Below are positions 32,424-40,292 of a stretch of DNA of 40,292 nucleotides, one piece after another. Position 1 is the first letter of the stretch. Each line of letters starts with the position of its first letter. The position numbers and the translations under genes are program-made. Source of the stretch: CAYRVX01 sp964642165 (GTDB lineage Bacteria; Planctomycetota; Phycisphaerae; SM23-33); NCBI GenBank assembly GCA_964642165.1, contig CAZXOC010000028.1:1-40292 (forward strand). The letters run 5' to 3'. Under the pieces are notes generated by a model. That model ran no database searches and was not told the origin of the DNA. It was given only the letters and a program-made list of their open reading frames with translations.

Positions 32424-34619
32424 ATGAGCGCCCCCCTGATCCCGGACCTCTCGACGGGCATCCCTACGGAACTTCGGGCGCGCGGCTACGCCGTGCTGCC
32501 GGCGCCGCGCCACGTCGAGCTGCTGGACGAGACCGTCCACCTCAACGAGGACTGGGGACTGGACCCGACCGACCTGGGCGACGACGACGTCGCCGTCCGC
32601 GCCCTGACGGGCGAGCTGATGGACGAGTACGGCCTCGACCTGCCGCCCCGGTCCGCCGAGGGCGACATGGTGCGACTCGCCGTCCAGCCCGGCGCGGTGG
32701 ACACGCGGACCGGCGACGGGCGCGACGAGCAAGCGTATCGGCTGACCGTCACCGCGCACGGCATCGAGGTGGTCGGCAACGCCCCGGCCGGGCTGTTCTA
32801 CGGCGTCCAGACCCTGCTTCAGCTCGCCGCGGGCGACGGGCGCGGAGCGCTGCGTCTGCCGGCCGGCACCATCATGGACTGGCCGGAGTACGCGCTGCGT
32901 TTCGTGCACTGGGACACCAAGCACCACCAGGACCGGATCGAGACGCTCAAGCGCTTCCTGGACTGGATGGCGCGCTGCAAGCTCAACGCCGTCTCGTTCG
33001 AGCTCGAGGACAAGTTCGAGTACCCCTCGCACCCGGTGATCGGCTGCCCGGGCGCGCTGACGACCGCGCAGCTCCAGGAGCTGGTGGACTACGGCCTGGA
33101 GCGGCACGTCCAGGTCGTCCCGAACGTGCAGGCCCCGGCCCACTTGTGCTACGTGCTCAAGCACGAGGAATTCGCCCACCTCCGCTGCGATGGCAGCAAC
33201 TACCAGATCTGCATGGACGACCCGGAGGCGCGGCGGCTGCTCTTCGACATGTACGACGACCTCTGCGACGCCACCCGGGGCGTGGCGTACTTCCACGTCT
33301 CCACCGACGAGGTCTACTACGCCGGCATCTGCGAGAAGCACCGCCGGCCCTACAACGCCGAGAACCGGTCGCTGACGTGGGTGGACTACGTCCAGGCGGC
33401 CCACGAGCACCTCGCGAAGCGTGGCCGGCGGATCCTGCTCTGGGCCGAGTTCCCCCTCCTGGCCGAGCACGTCAAGCTGCTGCCGAAGGACATCGTCAAC
33501 GGCATCCTCGGCCCGCGGGTGAAGGCCGACTTCGTCCGCGCCCTCGACGAGCGCGGCATGGACTGCCTGGCGTACGCCTCGATGCAGGGCGAGGAGCGGC
33601 TGTTCCCCAACCACTTCGCCTTCGTGGATCGCCGCGGCCGGCGGCAGCCCGGGCGCCTCGTGGACGCCTGTGAGACCGCGCTGCGCCCGAACGCGCACTC
33701 GCGCCGCCATCCCGTCGGCACGTTCGCGGCGGCGTGGGACGACTCCGGCCTGCACAACGAGACGTTCTGGCTCGGCTGGGCGACGATGGCGCAGGGGGGC
33801 TGGTCTCCCGGCGCGGCCGCCGTCGAGCAGACCGTCGCGGACTTCCTGGACGTGTACTACGGACGGGACGTCGTGGCGATGCGGGAGGTCTACGGCGAGA
33901 TGCAGGACCAGGCGCGGTTCTGGGAGCGGTCGTGGGATCGCGTGGAATCGACCGTGCGCGGGCCCGCGTACGGCTGCAGCGCCGAGAAGCGCCCGGTGCG
34001 CCGCCACGACCTGACGCTGCCGGCGCCGGCGCTGCCGACGCTGCCCGGCCTGGCCGTCGAGTGCGTCTACAGGGACCGGCGCGGCGAGCTGCTCGCCGAG
34101 GCCGCCGAACGCCTCCGCCAGAACGACCGCCTGCTCGGGCGCCTCCACGCCAACGTCCCCCGCGCCCGACGCAACCGGTACAACCTGGAGGTCTTCCTGT
34201 CGCTGGCGCACGTCATCCGCCACCACCTCGAGGCCCTGCTGGCCTTCGGCGAGGCCGAGGACCGGCTGGTGCGGGCGCAAGCGGCCGCCCGGGCCGACAG
34301 CCCGCAAGAGGCCCTCGACCTGCTTGCCGGCGCTCGGGACGGGATCGAGGGCGTGCTCGCCCGGAAGGACGCCGTCTATGCCAACCTCGTGCGGGTCTGG
34401 GAGACAAGCCGCCGCCCCCGCAACGCGCCCGCCGGCGGGCGCGAGTTCGTCCACGTCCTGGACGACGTGAAGGACCACTTCGCCGACCGCCGCGCCGACC
34501 TGACCTACCACACCGCGCCGTTCGAGCGCATCCGCCTGGACGCCTGGCGCGACGCGCTGGGGGAGATCATCGAGGACTACGCGCGAGCACACACCCTGCG
34601 GCCCCCCGGGCGCCACTGA
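32424..34619 (+). CDS. GH20 beta-N-acetylhexosaminidase-like glycoside hydrolase, cytoplasmic
   Basis: A 731-residue protein without a signal peptide. About 20-150 is the GH20b-type N-terminal domain (AYRLTVTAHGIEVVGNAPAG, LFYGVQTLLQL). About 155-500 is the GH20 TIM barrel (MDWPEYALRFVHWDTKHHQ; VVPNVQAPAHLCYVLKH; YFHVSTDEVYYAGICEKH). Asp295-Glu296 is the expected catalytic pair of substrate-assisted GH20 chemistry, though the usual G-G-D-E context is S-T-D-E here. About 540-731 is an extra helical region. AAGGAG lies 7 bases before the ATG. A cytoplasmic location suggests it splits imported amino-sugar oligosaccharides. It is divergent from the LysE-family gene and convergent with gyrB (29 bp between stops). 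Family membership is good; the substrate could be another hexosaminide. Confidence 0.87.
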   Translation: MSAPLIPDLSTGIPTELRARGYAVLPAPRHVELLDETVHLNEDWGLDPTDLGDDDVAVRALTGELMDEYGLDLPPRSAEGDMVRLAVQPGAVDTRTGDGRDEQAYRLTVTAHGIEVVGNAPAGLFYGVQTLLQLAAGDGRGALRLPAGTIMDWPEYALRFVHWDTKHHQDRIETLKRFLDWMARCKLNAVSFELEDKFEYPSHPVIGCPGALTTAQLQELVDYGLERHVQVVPNVQAPAHLCYVLKHEEFAHLRCDGSNYQICMDDPEARRLLFDMYDDLCDATRGVAYFHVSTDEVYYAGICEKHRRPYNAENRSLTWVDYVQAAHEHLAKRGRRILLWAEFPLLAEHVKLLPKDIVNGILGPRVKADFVRALDERGMDCLAYASMQGEERLFPNHFAFVDRRGRRQPGRLVDACETALRPNAHSRRHPVGTFAAAWDDSGLHNETFWLGWATMAQGGWSPGAAAVEQTVADFLDVYYGRDVVAMREVYGEMQDQARFWERSWDRVESTVRGPAYGCSAEKRPVRRHDLTLPAPALPTLPGLAVECVYRDRRGELLAEAAERLRQNDRLLGRLHANVPRARRNRYNLEVFLSLAHVIRHHLEALLAFGEAEDRLVRAQAAARADSPQEALDLLAGARDGIEGVLARKDAVYANLVRVWETSRRPRNAPAGGREFVHVLDDVKDHFADRRADLTYHTAPFERIRLDAWRDALGEIIEDYARAHTLRPPGRH

Positions 34620-34648
34620 CATCGCTTCCGCGGCCGGACGGCAGCGCG

Positions 34649-37126
34649 TCAGATGTCGAGGTTCTTGACCTCGAGGGCGTGCTCCTCGATGAAGTGCCGC
34701 CGGTTCGCGACGTTGTCGCCCATGAGGAGGGTGAACATTCGTTCGGCCTCTTCGGCCTCGTCGTCCATGACGCGCAGCAGCACGCGGCGCTCCGGGTCCA
34801 TGGTGGTTTCCCACAGCTCGTCGGCGTTCATTTCGCCGAGGCCCTTGAAGCGCTTGATCTCCATGCCCTTGGAGCCGATCTGGCGAACGCCGGGGACGAT
34901 CTCGGCGACGTTGTCCACCTCGTGCTCCTCGCCGTCGCAGATCAGGACGTACTTGGCGGGCTCCTTCTCGCCGGTGACGGCCTCCTGGCGAACGAGGAAG
35001 TAGTCCTCGATGCTCACGCCGCGGCGCTTGAGCTTGGCGATGAGCCTCTCGATGTCCTTGATCTCGTGGAGCTCGGCGCGTTTCCCGACGCGTGGCCTGC
35101 CGCCGTTGCCGTTGTCGTCGCCGTTGTCGTCGAGCCCGTTGGTGGTGTACTTGGCCAGCTCGGTGTCGTACTCCCCCGCCGAGTGGAAGAAGAAGTCCTT
35201 GCCGTCGACGGCGATCCAGTGGTTGGGGAGCTTGCCGTCCTTGCGTCGGGCCATCAGCGTCGTGAAGTCCAGCCCGCGGCGGTCGATGATCCGCACGCGG
35301 TCGCCCAGCTCCTCCAGGATGTCCACCAGCTCGCGGAGCTTGGCGCCGGAGAAGGTCTGGACGACCTTCGTCTTCCTGCCGGAGTGGTCGCGGATCTCCA
35401 ACGTCGTGCCGTCCAGACCCAGCTCGCAGAGCCGCTGACGCATCTCCGTCTCGTCGAGGACGTAGTGCTTCTTGCGCCGGCGCGTGACCAGGTACAGCGG
35501 CGGCTGGGCGATGAAGACCCGCCCGTGCGTGATCAGCGGCTTCATGTGCCGGAAAAAGAACGTCAGCAGCAGCGTGCGGATGTGGCTGCCGTCCACGTCG
35601 GCGTCGGTCATGATGATGACCTTGCCGTAGCGCATCTTCGAGATGTCGAACTCGTCGTTGCCGATCCCGCAGCCCAGGGCGCTGACGATCGTCCGGATCT
35701 CGGTGAAGTTGAGGATCCGGTCCAGACGGGCCTTCTCGACGTTCAGGATCTTGCCGCGAAGAGGCAGGATGGCCTGGACGGCCGAGTCGCGCCCCTGCTT
35801 GGCCGGGCCGCCCGCCGAGTCGCCCTCCACGAGGAAGACCTCCGTCGACTCGACGTCGCGGCTGCGGCAGTCGGCGAGCTTGCCGGGCAGCGATCCGCTG
35901 GCCAGGGCGCTCTTGCGCCGCGTCAGGTCGCGAGCCTTTCGCGCCGCCGCCCGGGCCTGCATCGCCTGGACGCCCTTGTTGACGACCCGCTTGGCCTCGG
36001 CGGGGTGCTCCTCCATCCACGCGCCGAGCAGCTCGTTGACCACCTGCGTGACGAAGCCCTCGACCTCGCTGTTGCCCAGCTTGGTCTTGGTCTGGCCCTC
36101 GAACTGGGGCTCGGGCACCTTGACGGAGACGATGGCGGTGAGCCCCTCGCGAAGGTCGTCGCCGGAGGGCATGCCGTTGCCCTTGACCGCCTTGGCGCTG
36201 CGGGCGTACTGGTTGATCGTTCGCGTCACGGCGCTCTTGAAGCCCGACAGGTGCGTGCCGCCTTCCAGCGTGTTGATGTTGTTGGCGAACGAGAAGATCG
36301 TCTCCGTGTACGTGTTGGTGTACTGGAGGACGATGTCCGCCACCAGCATCGTCTCGGGGTCCTCCTTGTGGATCACGACCGGGCGGTGCAGCGTCTGCTT
36401 GTTCTCGTTGAGGTGCTTGACGAACGCGACCAACCCCTTGTTGAACTGGAAGACCTCCTCCTTGTCGCTCCGCTCGTCCTTCAGGACGATCCGCACGCCT
36501 TCGTTGAGGTAGGCCAGCTCGCGCAGGCGCGTGGCCAGCACCTCGTACCGGAACGAGATGTCCGGGAAGATCTTCGGGTCGGCGCGGAACGTCACGCGCG
36601 TCCCCGTCCGCTTGCGCGTGCCGATCTTCTTGAGGTCGGAGGTCTTCTTGCCGCGCTCGAACTCCATCTCCCAGACCTCGCCGTCGCGGCAGACCTCGAC
36701 CTCCATCCATTCGCTCAGGGCGTTGACGACGCTCGCCCCCACGCCGTGCAGCCCGCCGGAGACCTTGTAGACGCCGTGGTCGAACTTCCCGCCGGCGTGC
36801 AGGCGGCAGAAAACCACCTCCAGCGTGGAGACCTTCTCGGTGGGGTGTGGGCCCGCCGGAATGCCCACCCCGTCGTCCACCACCGTGCAGGATTCGTCCG
36901 GCTGGATCGTGACGTGGATGTTCTTGCAGCGCCCGGCCATCGCCTCGTCGATGGCGTTGTCCACGATCTCCCAGACCAGGTGGTGCAGCCCGCGGGGGGT
37001 CGTGTCGCCGATGTACATCCCCGGGCGCTTGCGGACGGCCTCCATCCCGCGGAGCACCTTGATCTTGCTCTCGTCGTAAACGGTCTTACCCGCGCTTTTT
37101 AGCGTCTGGGCCGCATCCCTGGCCAC
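34649..37126 (-). CDS. gyrB: DNA gyrase subunit B
   Basis: The 825-residue ATPase subunit of DNA gyrase, which introduces negative supercoils together with GyrA. The GHKL ATPase is at about 15-230 (GMEAVRKRPGMYIGDT; EIVDNAIDEA with catalytic Glu53 and Asn57; GGLHGVGASVVNALS), the transducer follows, the TOPRIM domain has EVFLVEGDSAGG (Glu434) and IIMTDADVDGSHI (Asp508, Asp510, Asp512), and the C-terminus ends in the typical NLDI. It has the long form with an insert between TOPRIM and tail, including an Asn/Asp/Gly-rich patch at about 664-676. GTG 37126 was chosen because AAGGAG lies 10 bases upstream and a promoter lies at 37217-37246. A longer frame from 37228 would start upstream of that promoter's transcript. 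It stands apart from dnaA, dnaN, recF and gyrA here. Confidence 0.97.
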   Translation of the reverse strand: MARDAAQTLKSAGKTVYDESKIKVLRGMEAVRKRPGMYIGDTTPRGLHHLVWEIVDNAIDEAMAGRCKNIHVTIQPDESCTVVDDGVGIPAGPHPTEKVSTLEVVFCRLHAGGKFDHGVYKVSGGLHGVGASVVNALSEWMEVEVCRDGEVWEMEFERGKKTSDLKKIGTRKRTGTRVTFRADPKIFPDISFRYEVLATRLRELAYLNEGVRIVLKDERSDKEEVFQFNKGLVAFVKHLNENKQTLHRPVVIHKEDPETMLVADIVLQYTNTYTETIFSFANNINTLEGGTHLSGFKSAVTRTINQYARSAKAVKGNGMPSGDDLREGLTAIVSVKVPEPQFEGQTKTKLGNSEVEGFVTQVVNELLGAWMEEHPAEAKRVVNKGVQAMQARAAARKARDLTRRKSALASGSLPGKLADCRSRDVESTEVFLVEGDSAGGPAKQGRDSAVQAILPLRGKILNVEKARLDRILNFTEIRTIVSALGCGIGNDEFDISKMRYGKVIIMTDADVDGSHIRTLLLTFFFRHMKPLITHGRVFIAQPPLYLVTRRRKKHYVLDETEMRQRLCELGLDGTTLEIRDHSGRKTKVVQTFSGAKLRELVDILEELGDRVRIIDRRGLDFTTLMARRKDGKLPNHWIAVDGKDFFFHSAGEYDTELAKYTTNGLDDNGDDNGNGGRPRVGKRAELHEIKDIERLIAKLKRRGVSIEDYFLVRQEAVTGEKEPAKYVLICDGEEHEVDNVAEIVPGVRQIGSKGMEIKRFKGLGEMNADELWETTMDPERRVLLRVMDDEAEEAERMFTLLMGDNVANRRHFIEEHALEVKNLDI

Positions 37127-37216
37127 GGCGGTAGCTCTCCTTGCCCCACGGGGGCCGCTGGACCGCGGACCGGCGGCGGATTGCACGCGCAGCCCGCCCC
37201 GGAAACCGAACATAGC

Positions 37217-37246
37217 ATTATCCCACAAAAGCGCTTACCAAGCCAA
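37217..37246 (-). promoter_or_regulatory. Promoter-like site of gyrB
   Basis: On the minus strand TTGGCT (37241-37246) and GATAAT (37217-37222) are separated by 18 bp in an AT-richer patch. The spacer contains the palindrome AAGCGCTT (37229-37236). The leader to the GTG at 37126 would be about 85 bases. Confidence 0.5.
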
Positions 37247-37313
37247 CAAAAAGCCGCCCCCGCGGCGCCCGAAAGACGGCTGGATGGGAAGCTGCCCGAC
37301 GCGCCCCTTTCCC

Positions 37314-37342
37314 GCGACACCCCGGCGCCGAGCAGGTACAAT
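37314..37342 (+). promoter_or_regulatory. Promoter-like site of the cobalamin adenosyltransferase-truD pair
   Basis: GCGACA (37314-37319) and TACAAT (37337-37342) are separated by 17 bp, about 33 bp before the ATG at 37375. Confidence 0.5.
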
Positions 37343-37374
37343 GCCCCCGGCCGCAACGCCGCGGAGAACGCCCC

Positions 37375-37926
37375 ATGAGCCTCTACGCCAGGACCGGGGA
37401 CGACGGCACGACGGGCCGGCCCGGCGGTCGGCGCGTCGCCAAGAGCGACCCCCTCGTCCGCGCCAACGGCGCGGTGGACGAGCTGAACGCTCACCTCGGC
37501 CTGTGCCTCGTCCAGGCCGCCGACGACGGCCTGGCCCCCGTCGTCGAAGCGCTCCATCGCGTGCAGCCGGAGCTCCTGGCCGCCGGGGCGCTGCTGGCCG
37601 CCGTGGGGGCCGATGCCCCGGCCGGCGTCTCGCTCGACGACGACGCCGTGACGCGCATGGAGCGCCAGATCGGTGAGATCGCCTCCTCGCTGCCGGAGCT
37701 GACGTCGTTCGTCCTGCCGCGCGGGACGGAGCTCTCCTGCCGCCTCCACGTGGCCCGGACCGTCTGCCGGCGGGCCGAACGCGTGGTCGTCGCGGCGGCC
37801 CAGGCCCGCGCCGACGTGCCCCCCGTCGTCCTCAAGCACCTCAACCGCCTCAGCGACCTGCTGTTCGCCCTGGCGCGGCTCGCCCTCCATGCCGCCGGGC
37901 AGGAGGACGCGCCGTGGCGGCACTGA
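37375..37926 (+). CDS. Cob(I)alamin adenosyltransferase, PduO type
   Basis: A 183-residue soluble enzyme that transfers the 5'-deoxyadenosyl group of ATP to cobalt(I) corrinoids to make adenosylcobalamin. The N-terminal ATP-binding signature is present (YARTGDDGTTG followed by GRRVAKSDPLVRANGAVDEL), as are the family helices with RLHVARTVCRRAERVVVAA and LKHLNRLSDLLFALAR near the end. Length is normal for the family. GGAGAA lies 8 bases before the ATG, and a promoter candidate is at 37314-37342. It overlaps truD by 13 bases, so the two are coupled; they have no obvious functional relation. It implies that the organism salvages or makes B12 and uses B12-dependent enzymes encoded elsewhere. Confidence 0.93.
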   Translation: MSLYARTGDDGTTGRPGGRRVAKSDPLVRANGAVDELNAHLGLCLVQAADDGLAPVVEALHRVQPELLAAGALLAAVGADAPAGVSLDDDAVTRMERQIGEIASSLPELTSFVLPRGTELSCRLHVARTVCRRAERVVVAAAQARADVPPVVLKHLNRLSDLLFALARLALHAAGQEDAPWRH

Positions 37927-39152
37927 ATCCCGCCCACGCCCTGCCGTACCTCACGCGCGACCTGCCCGGCGTCGGCGGGCGAATCAAGGAGCACCTGCCC
38001 GACTTCCGCGTGGAGGAGCTGCCGCTCTACGAGCCCGCCGGCGAGGGCACGCACGTCTACTTCCGGGTGACCAAGGCCGGCGTGACGAGCTACGAGGCCG
38101 CCGACCGCATCGCCCGCGCCATGGGCGCGGCGCCCCGGGACGTGGGCATCGCCGGCCTCAAGGACGCCCGCGCCGTCGCCACGCAGATGATGAGCCTGGA
38201 GTACGTCGACCCCGGCAAGCTCGCCGGCTACCGCGACGCGCAGGTGTCCGTCGAGGTCGTCGCCCGCCACGGCCACAAGCTCAAGCAGGGACACCTGCGG
38301 GCCAACCGCTTCACCATCCGCATCCGCGGCGTCGGCGCCGCCCAGCTCGACGCCGCCCGCGCCGTCCTCGACGTGCTCGCCCGCCGCGGCGTGCCGAACT
38401 ACTTCGGCGCCCAGCGATTCGGCCGGCGCGGCGACACGGCCGACCTCGGCGAGGCGCTGGTCCGCAACGACCTCGACCAGTTCGTCGCGATCTTCCTCGG
38501 GCGGGCCGGCGACGACGATCCGCCGGACTGCAAGGCCGCTCGCGACGCCTTCGACACCGGCTTCCTCGATCGCTGCCTGAAGCGCTGGCCGCGCCACTAC
38601 GTCAACGAGCGCAAGGCCGTCGCCGCGTTCAAGAAGAAGCGCCGCGCCGCCGACGCCGTCCGCGCCGTCGGCAAGCGGATGAAGCGGCTGTACGTCTCGG
38701 CCTGCCAGAGCAAGATCTTCAACGAGGTCCTCGCCGCGCGGATCGACTCGATCGACCGCGTCCTGGCCGGCGACCTGGCGCGGAAGACCGACAGCGGGGG
38801 CGTCTTCCTCGTCGAGGACGCCGACGCCGAGCAGCCGCGGGCCGAGCGCTTCGAGATCAGCCCCACCGGCGCGGTCGTCGGCTACCGCAGCCGCCTGGCC
38901 GAGGGCGAGCCGGGACGCATCGAGCAAGACGCCCTCGCCCGACACGCCCTGAGCGGCGAGCACTTCCGCCGCACCGGCCTGGTCAAGGCCAAGGGCACGC
39001 GGCGGGCGCTTCGCTTCCGGCTCGAGGATCCCGCGCTGTCGGCGGGCACGGACGACCGCGGCGAGTACCTGGCGCTGTCCTTCGCCGCCCCGTCCGGCTG
39101 CTACGCCACCGTCGCCCTGCGCGAGATCATGAAGAACGACCCGCAGCCATGA
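37914..39152 (+). CDS. truD: tRNA pseudouridine(13) synthase TruD
   Basis: A 412-residue pseudouridine synthase that modifies U13 of certain tRNAs. The conserved N-terminal pattern is present (IKEHLPDFRVEELPLY), then GIAGLKDARAVATQ with the catalytic Asp84, then RANRFTIRIRG, and the family motif GVPNYFGAQRFGRRGD followed by a charged insertion domain. The start is GTG at 37914 with GGAGG 7-8 bases upstream, inside the end of the adenosyltransferase gene. It is slightly longer than the E. coli enzyme. It ends 71 bp before the sulfatase gene. Confidence 0.95.
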   Translation: MAALNPAHALPYLTRDLPGVGGRIKEHLPDFRVEELPLYEPAGEGTHVYFRVTKAGVTSYEAADRIARAMGAAPRDVGIAGLKDARAVATQMMSLEYVDPGKLAGYRDAQVSVEVVARHGHKLKQGHLRANRFTIRIRGVGAAQLDAARAVLDVLARRGVPNYFGAQRFGRRGDTADLGEALVRNDLDQFVAIFLGRAGDDDPPDCKAARDAFDTGFLDRCLKRWPRHYVNERKAVAAFKKKRRAADAVRAVGKRMKRLYVSACQSKIFNEVLAARIDSIDRVLAGDLARKTDSGGVFLVEDADAEQPRAERFEISPTGAVVGYRSRLAEGEPGRIEQDALARHALSGEHFRRTGLVKAKGTRRALRFRLEDPALSAGTDDRGEYLALSFAAPSGCYATVALREIMKNDPQP

Positions 39153-39164
39153 GCGTTCCTATCA

Positions 39165-39196
39165 GAGGGCCGGGCACGTCCGCGCCCGGTTCCCTC
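39165..39196 (+). terminator. Hairpin between truD and the sulfatase gene
   Basis: GAGGG-CCGGGC pairs with GCCCGG-CCCTC over 11 bp with a 2-base bulge and an 8-base loop, 13 bp after the truD stop. No T-tract follows. It probably limits read-through into the sulfatase gene. Confidence 0.45.
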
Positions 39197-39223
39197 GGCA
39201 CGGCAGAACCCGGAGAACCCACC

Positions 39224-40292
39224 ATGTCTCGACCCACACGACGCGAGTTCCTCTCGACGATCGGCAAGGGCGCGATGGGCGCCGGCCTGCTCGGCGCGGC
39301 TCGGGCCTTCGGCGCCCGCCCCGCCAAACGCCCCAACGTCCTGTTCATCGCCCTGGACGACCTGCGGACCCAGCTCGGCTGCTACGGGCACAAGCACATG
39401 ATCTCGCCGAACATCGACCGGCTCGCCGCCGCCGGCTGCCTCTTCGAGCGGGCCTACTGCCAGCAGGCCGTCTGCGCGCCGTCCCGCGCGAGCCTGCTGA
39501 CCGGCCTGCGCCCCGACTCCACCACCATCTACGACCTCAACCACCCCGTTCGCCAGGTCCTGCCCGACGTCCTGTCCCTGCCCCAGCACTTCAAGAAGCA
39601 CGGCTACACGACGTATTCGCTGGGCAAAATCTATCACCACCGCAACGACGACGCCGTCGGCTGGAGCCACAAGCCCGTCCGGGCCACGGGCGACTGGCGG
39701 GGCCGAGGCTACCTGGCCCCCGCGTCCCTCGAGGCCATGCGCAAGGCCGACGCCGCCAAGCGGGAAGCCGCCGGAAAGGCCGCGAAGAAGCGACGCGTCA
39801 AGCTCGGCATCGGCCCGGCCTTCGAGGGCCCCGACGTCGGCGACGACGACTACCCCGACGGCAAGAACACGCAGCTCGCCATCGCCCAGCTCCGCCGATG
39901 GGCCAAGACCGGCGAGCCGTTCTTCCTGGCGCTGGGCTACTACAAGCCCCACCTGCCCTTCAACGCCCCCAAACGCTACTGGGACAGGTACGCCCCCGAC
40001 GACATCAAGCTGCCCGCCAACACCGGCGCACCGACCGACGCGCCCAGCCTCGCCCTCACCAACTGGGGCGAGCTGCGCCAGTACACCGGCATCCCCCGCC
40101 AGGGCAACTGCTCCGAGGAGCTATCCCGCCGGCTCATCCACGGCTACTACGCCTGCGCGACCTACGTCGACACACTCATCGGGCGCGTCCTGGCCGAGCT
40201 GGACCGCCTCAAGCTCCGCGACCGCACCGTCATCGTCCTCTGGGGCGACCACGGCTGGAAGCTCGGCGAGTACAGCTCCTGGTGCAAGCACA
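39224..40292 (+). CDS. Sulfatase, iduronate-2-sulfatase-like, Tat-exported (3' end outside window)
   Basis: The frame is open from the ATG at 39224 to the window edge (356 codons). GGAGAA lies 6-7 bases before the ATG. The leader has a twin-arginine motif (TRREFLSTIGKGAMGAG), so it is exported folded by the Tat pathway. The mature part starts RPNVLFIALDDLRTQLG, with metal ligands Asp45 and Asp46. It carries VCAPSRASLLTG, whose Cys84 in the C-x-P-x-R motif would be converted to formylglycine. Further motifs are YKPHLPFNAPKRYW and, near the edge, VLWGDHGWKLGEY. This pattern matches iduronate-2-sulfatase-like family S1 enzymes, which remove sulfate esters from glycosaminoglycan-like or algal polysaccharides. 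A formylglycine-generating enzyme must be encoded elsewhere. The exact sulfated substrate is not known. Confidence 0.94.
   Translation, partial: MSRPTRREFLSTIGKGAMGAGLLGAARAFGARPAKRPNVLFIALDDLRTQLGCYGHKHMISPNIDRLAAAGCLFERAYCQQAVCAPSRASLLTGLRPDSTTIYDLNHPVRQVLPDVLSLPQHFKKHGYTTYSLGKIYHHRNDDAVGWSHKPVRATGDWRGRGYLAPASLEAMRKADAAKREAAGKAAKKRRVKLGIGPAFEGPDVGDDDYPDGKNTQLAIAQLRRWAKTGEPFFLALGYYKPHLPFNAPKRYWDRYAPDDIKLPANTGAPTDAPSLALTNWGELRQYTGIPRQGNCSEELSRRLIHGYYACATYVDTLIGRVLAELDRLKLRDRTVIVLWGDHGWKLGEYSSWCKH

Noticed and set aside
32235..36710. Long minus-strand frame covering parts of gyrB and the region opposite GH20
   Set aside because: It is out of frame with gyrB on the same strand and antisense to GH20. 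The translation has no recognisable domain.
37127..37228. A longer gyrB starting at the ATG at 37228
   Set aside because: The added 34 residues have no counterpart in GyrB, they lie upstream of the predicted transcript start, and the GTG at 37126 has the strong AAGGAG site.
1..40292. CRISPR arrays, tRNA or rRNA genes
   Set aside because: No regularly spaced direct repeats and no cloverleaf or ribosomal RNA sequence was seen on either strand while reading. A dedicated tRNA scan was not possible.

Overview
The window is strongly GC-rich and reads as a chromosomal segment of a glycan-degrading bacterium, most likely from the Planctomycetota or a related PVC or environmental lineage. The pointers are a formylglycine-type sulfatase with a Tat leader, several very large exported multidomain proteins, sugar ABC importers without their own ATPase, and gyrB away from dnaA/dnaN/recF. 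The placement is an inference from gene content; no marker gene was searched.

Layout. 1-1992 is the 3' part of an exported GH29 alpha-L-fucosidase. 2136-5936 (minus) holds a MalG-type permease, a protein in which a solute-binding protein (SBP) is fused to a MalF-type permease, and a small FMN-binding split-barrel protein. 6018-6974 is a decayed insertion sequence with 36-bp imperfect inverted repeats and an internally deleted transposase, followed by an orphan C-terminal gene fragment (7010-7225). 7266-10293 (minus) is a conventional three-gene sugar importer (SBP, MalF, MalG) with stop/start overlaps. Divergent from it, 10457-13454 (plus) encodes an exported FAD-dependent oxidoreductase with putative carbohydrate-binding ends and a YdcF-like protein. 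13612-18393 (plus) is the most unusual unit: a second SBP-MalF fusion followed by a 638-residue MalG with about 360 extra extracytoplasmic residues. 18533-20158 (plus) is an exported DUF5060-type glycoside hydrolase. It converges on a three-gene minus operon (20169-31478) of a giant GH2-like protein, a PQQ-propeller protein and a transglutaminase-like protein with a discoidin-like end. 31589-32230 (minus) is a LysE-family exporter, divergent from a GH20 hexosaminidase (32424-34619). The right end is housekeeping: gyrB (minus), a PduO-type cobalamin adenosyltransferase and truD (plus). A Tat-exported iduronate-2-sulfatase-like gene then runs off the window.

How it fits together. The fucosidase, GH2-like, GH20, DUF5060 and sulfatase proteins suggest breakdown of complex, probably fucosylated, amino-sugar-containing and sulfated glycans. 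The three permease pairs would import the released saccharides. None has an ATP-binding subunit here, so a shared MsmX/UgpC-type ATPase encoded elsewhere is inferred. No transcription factor gene is present, so control must come from outside; several promoter-like sites and palindromes in the intergenic regions are listed.

Most interesting: two independent SBP-permease fusions in one locus, one of them paired with permeases carrying large insertions, including GH42-like repeats in MalG and an extra membrane hairpin in MalF.
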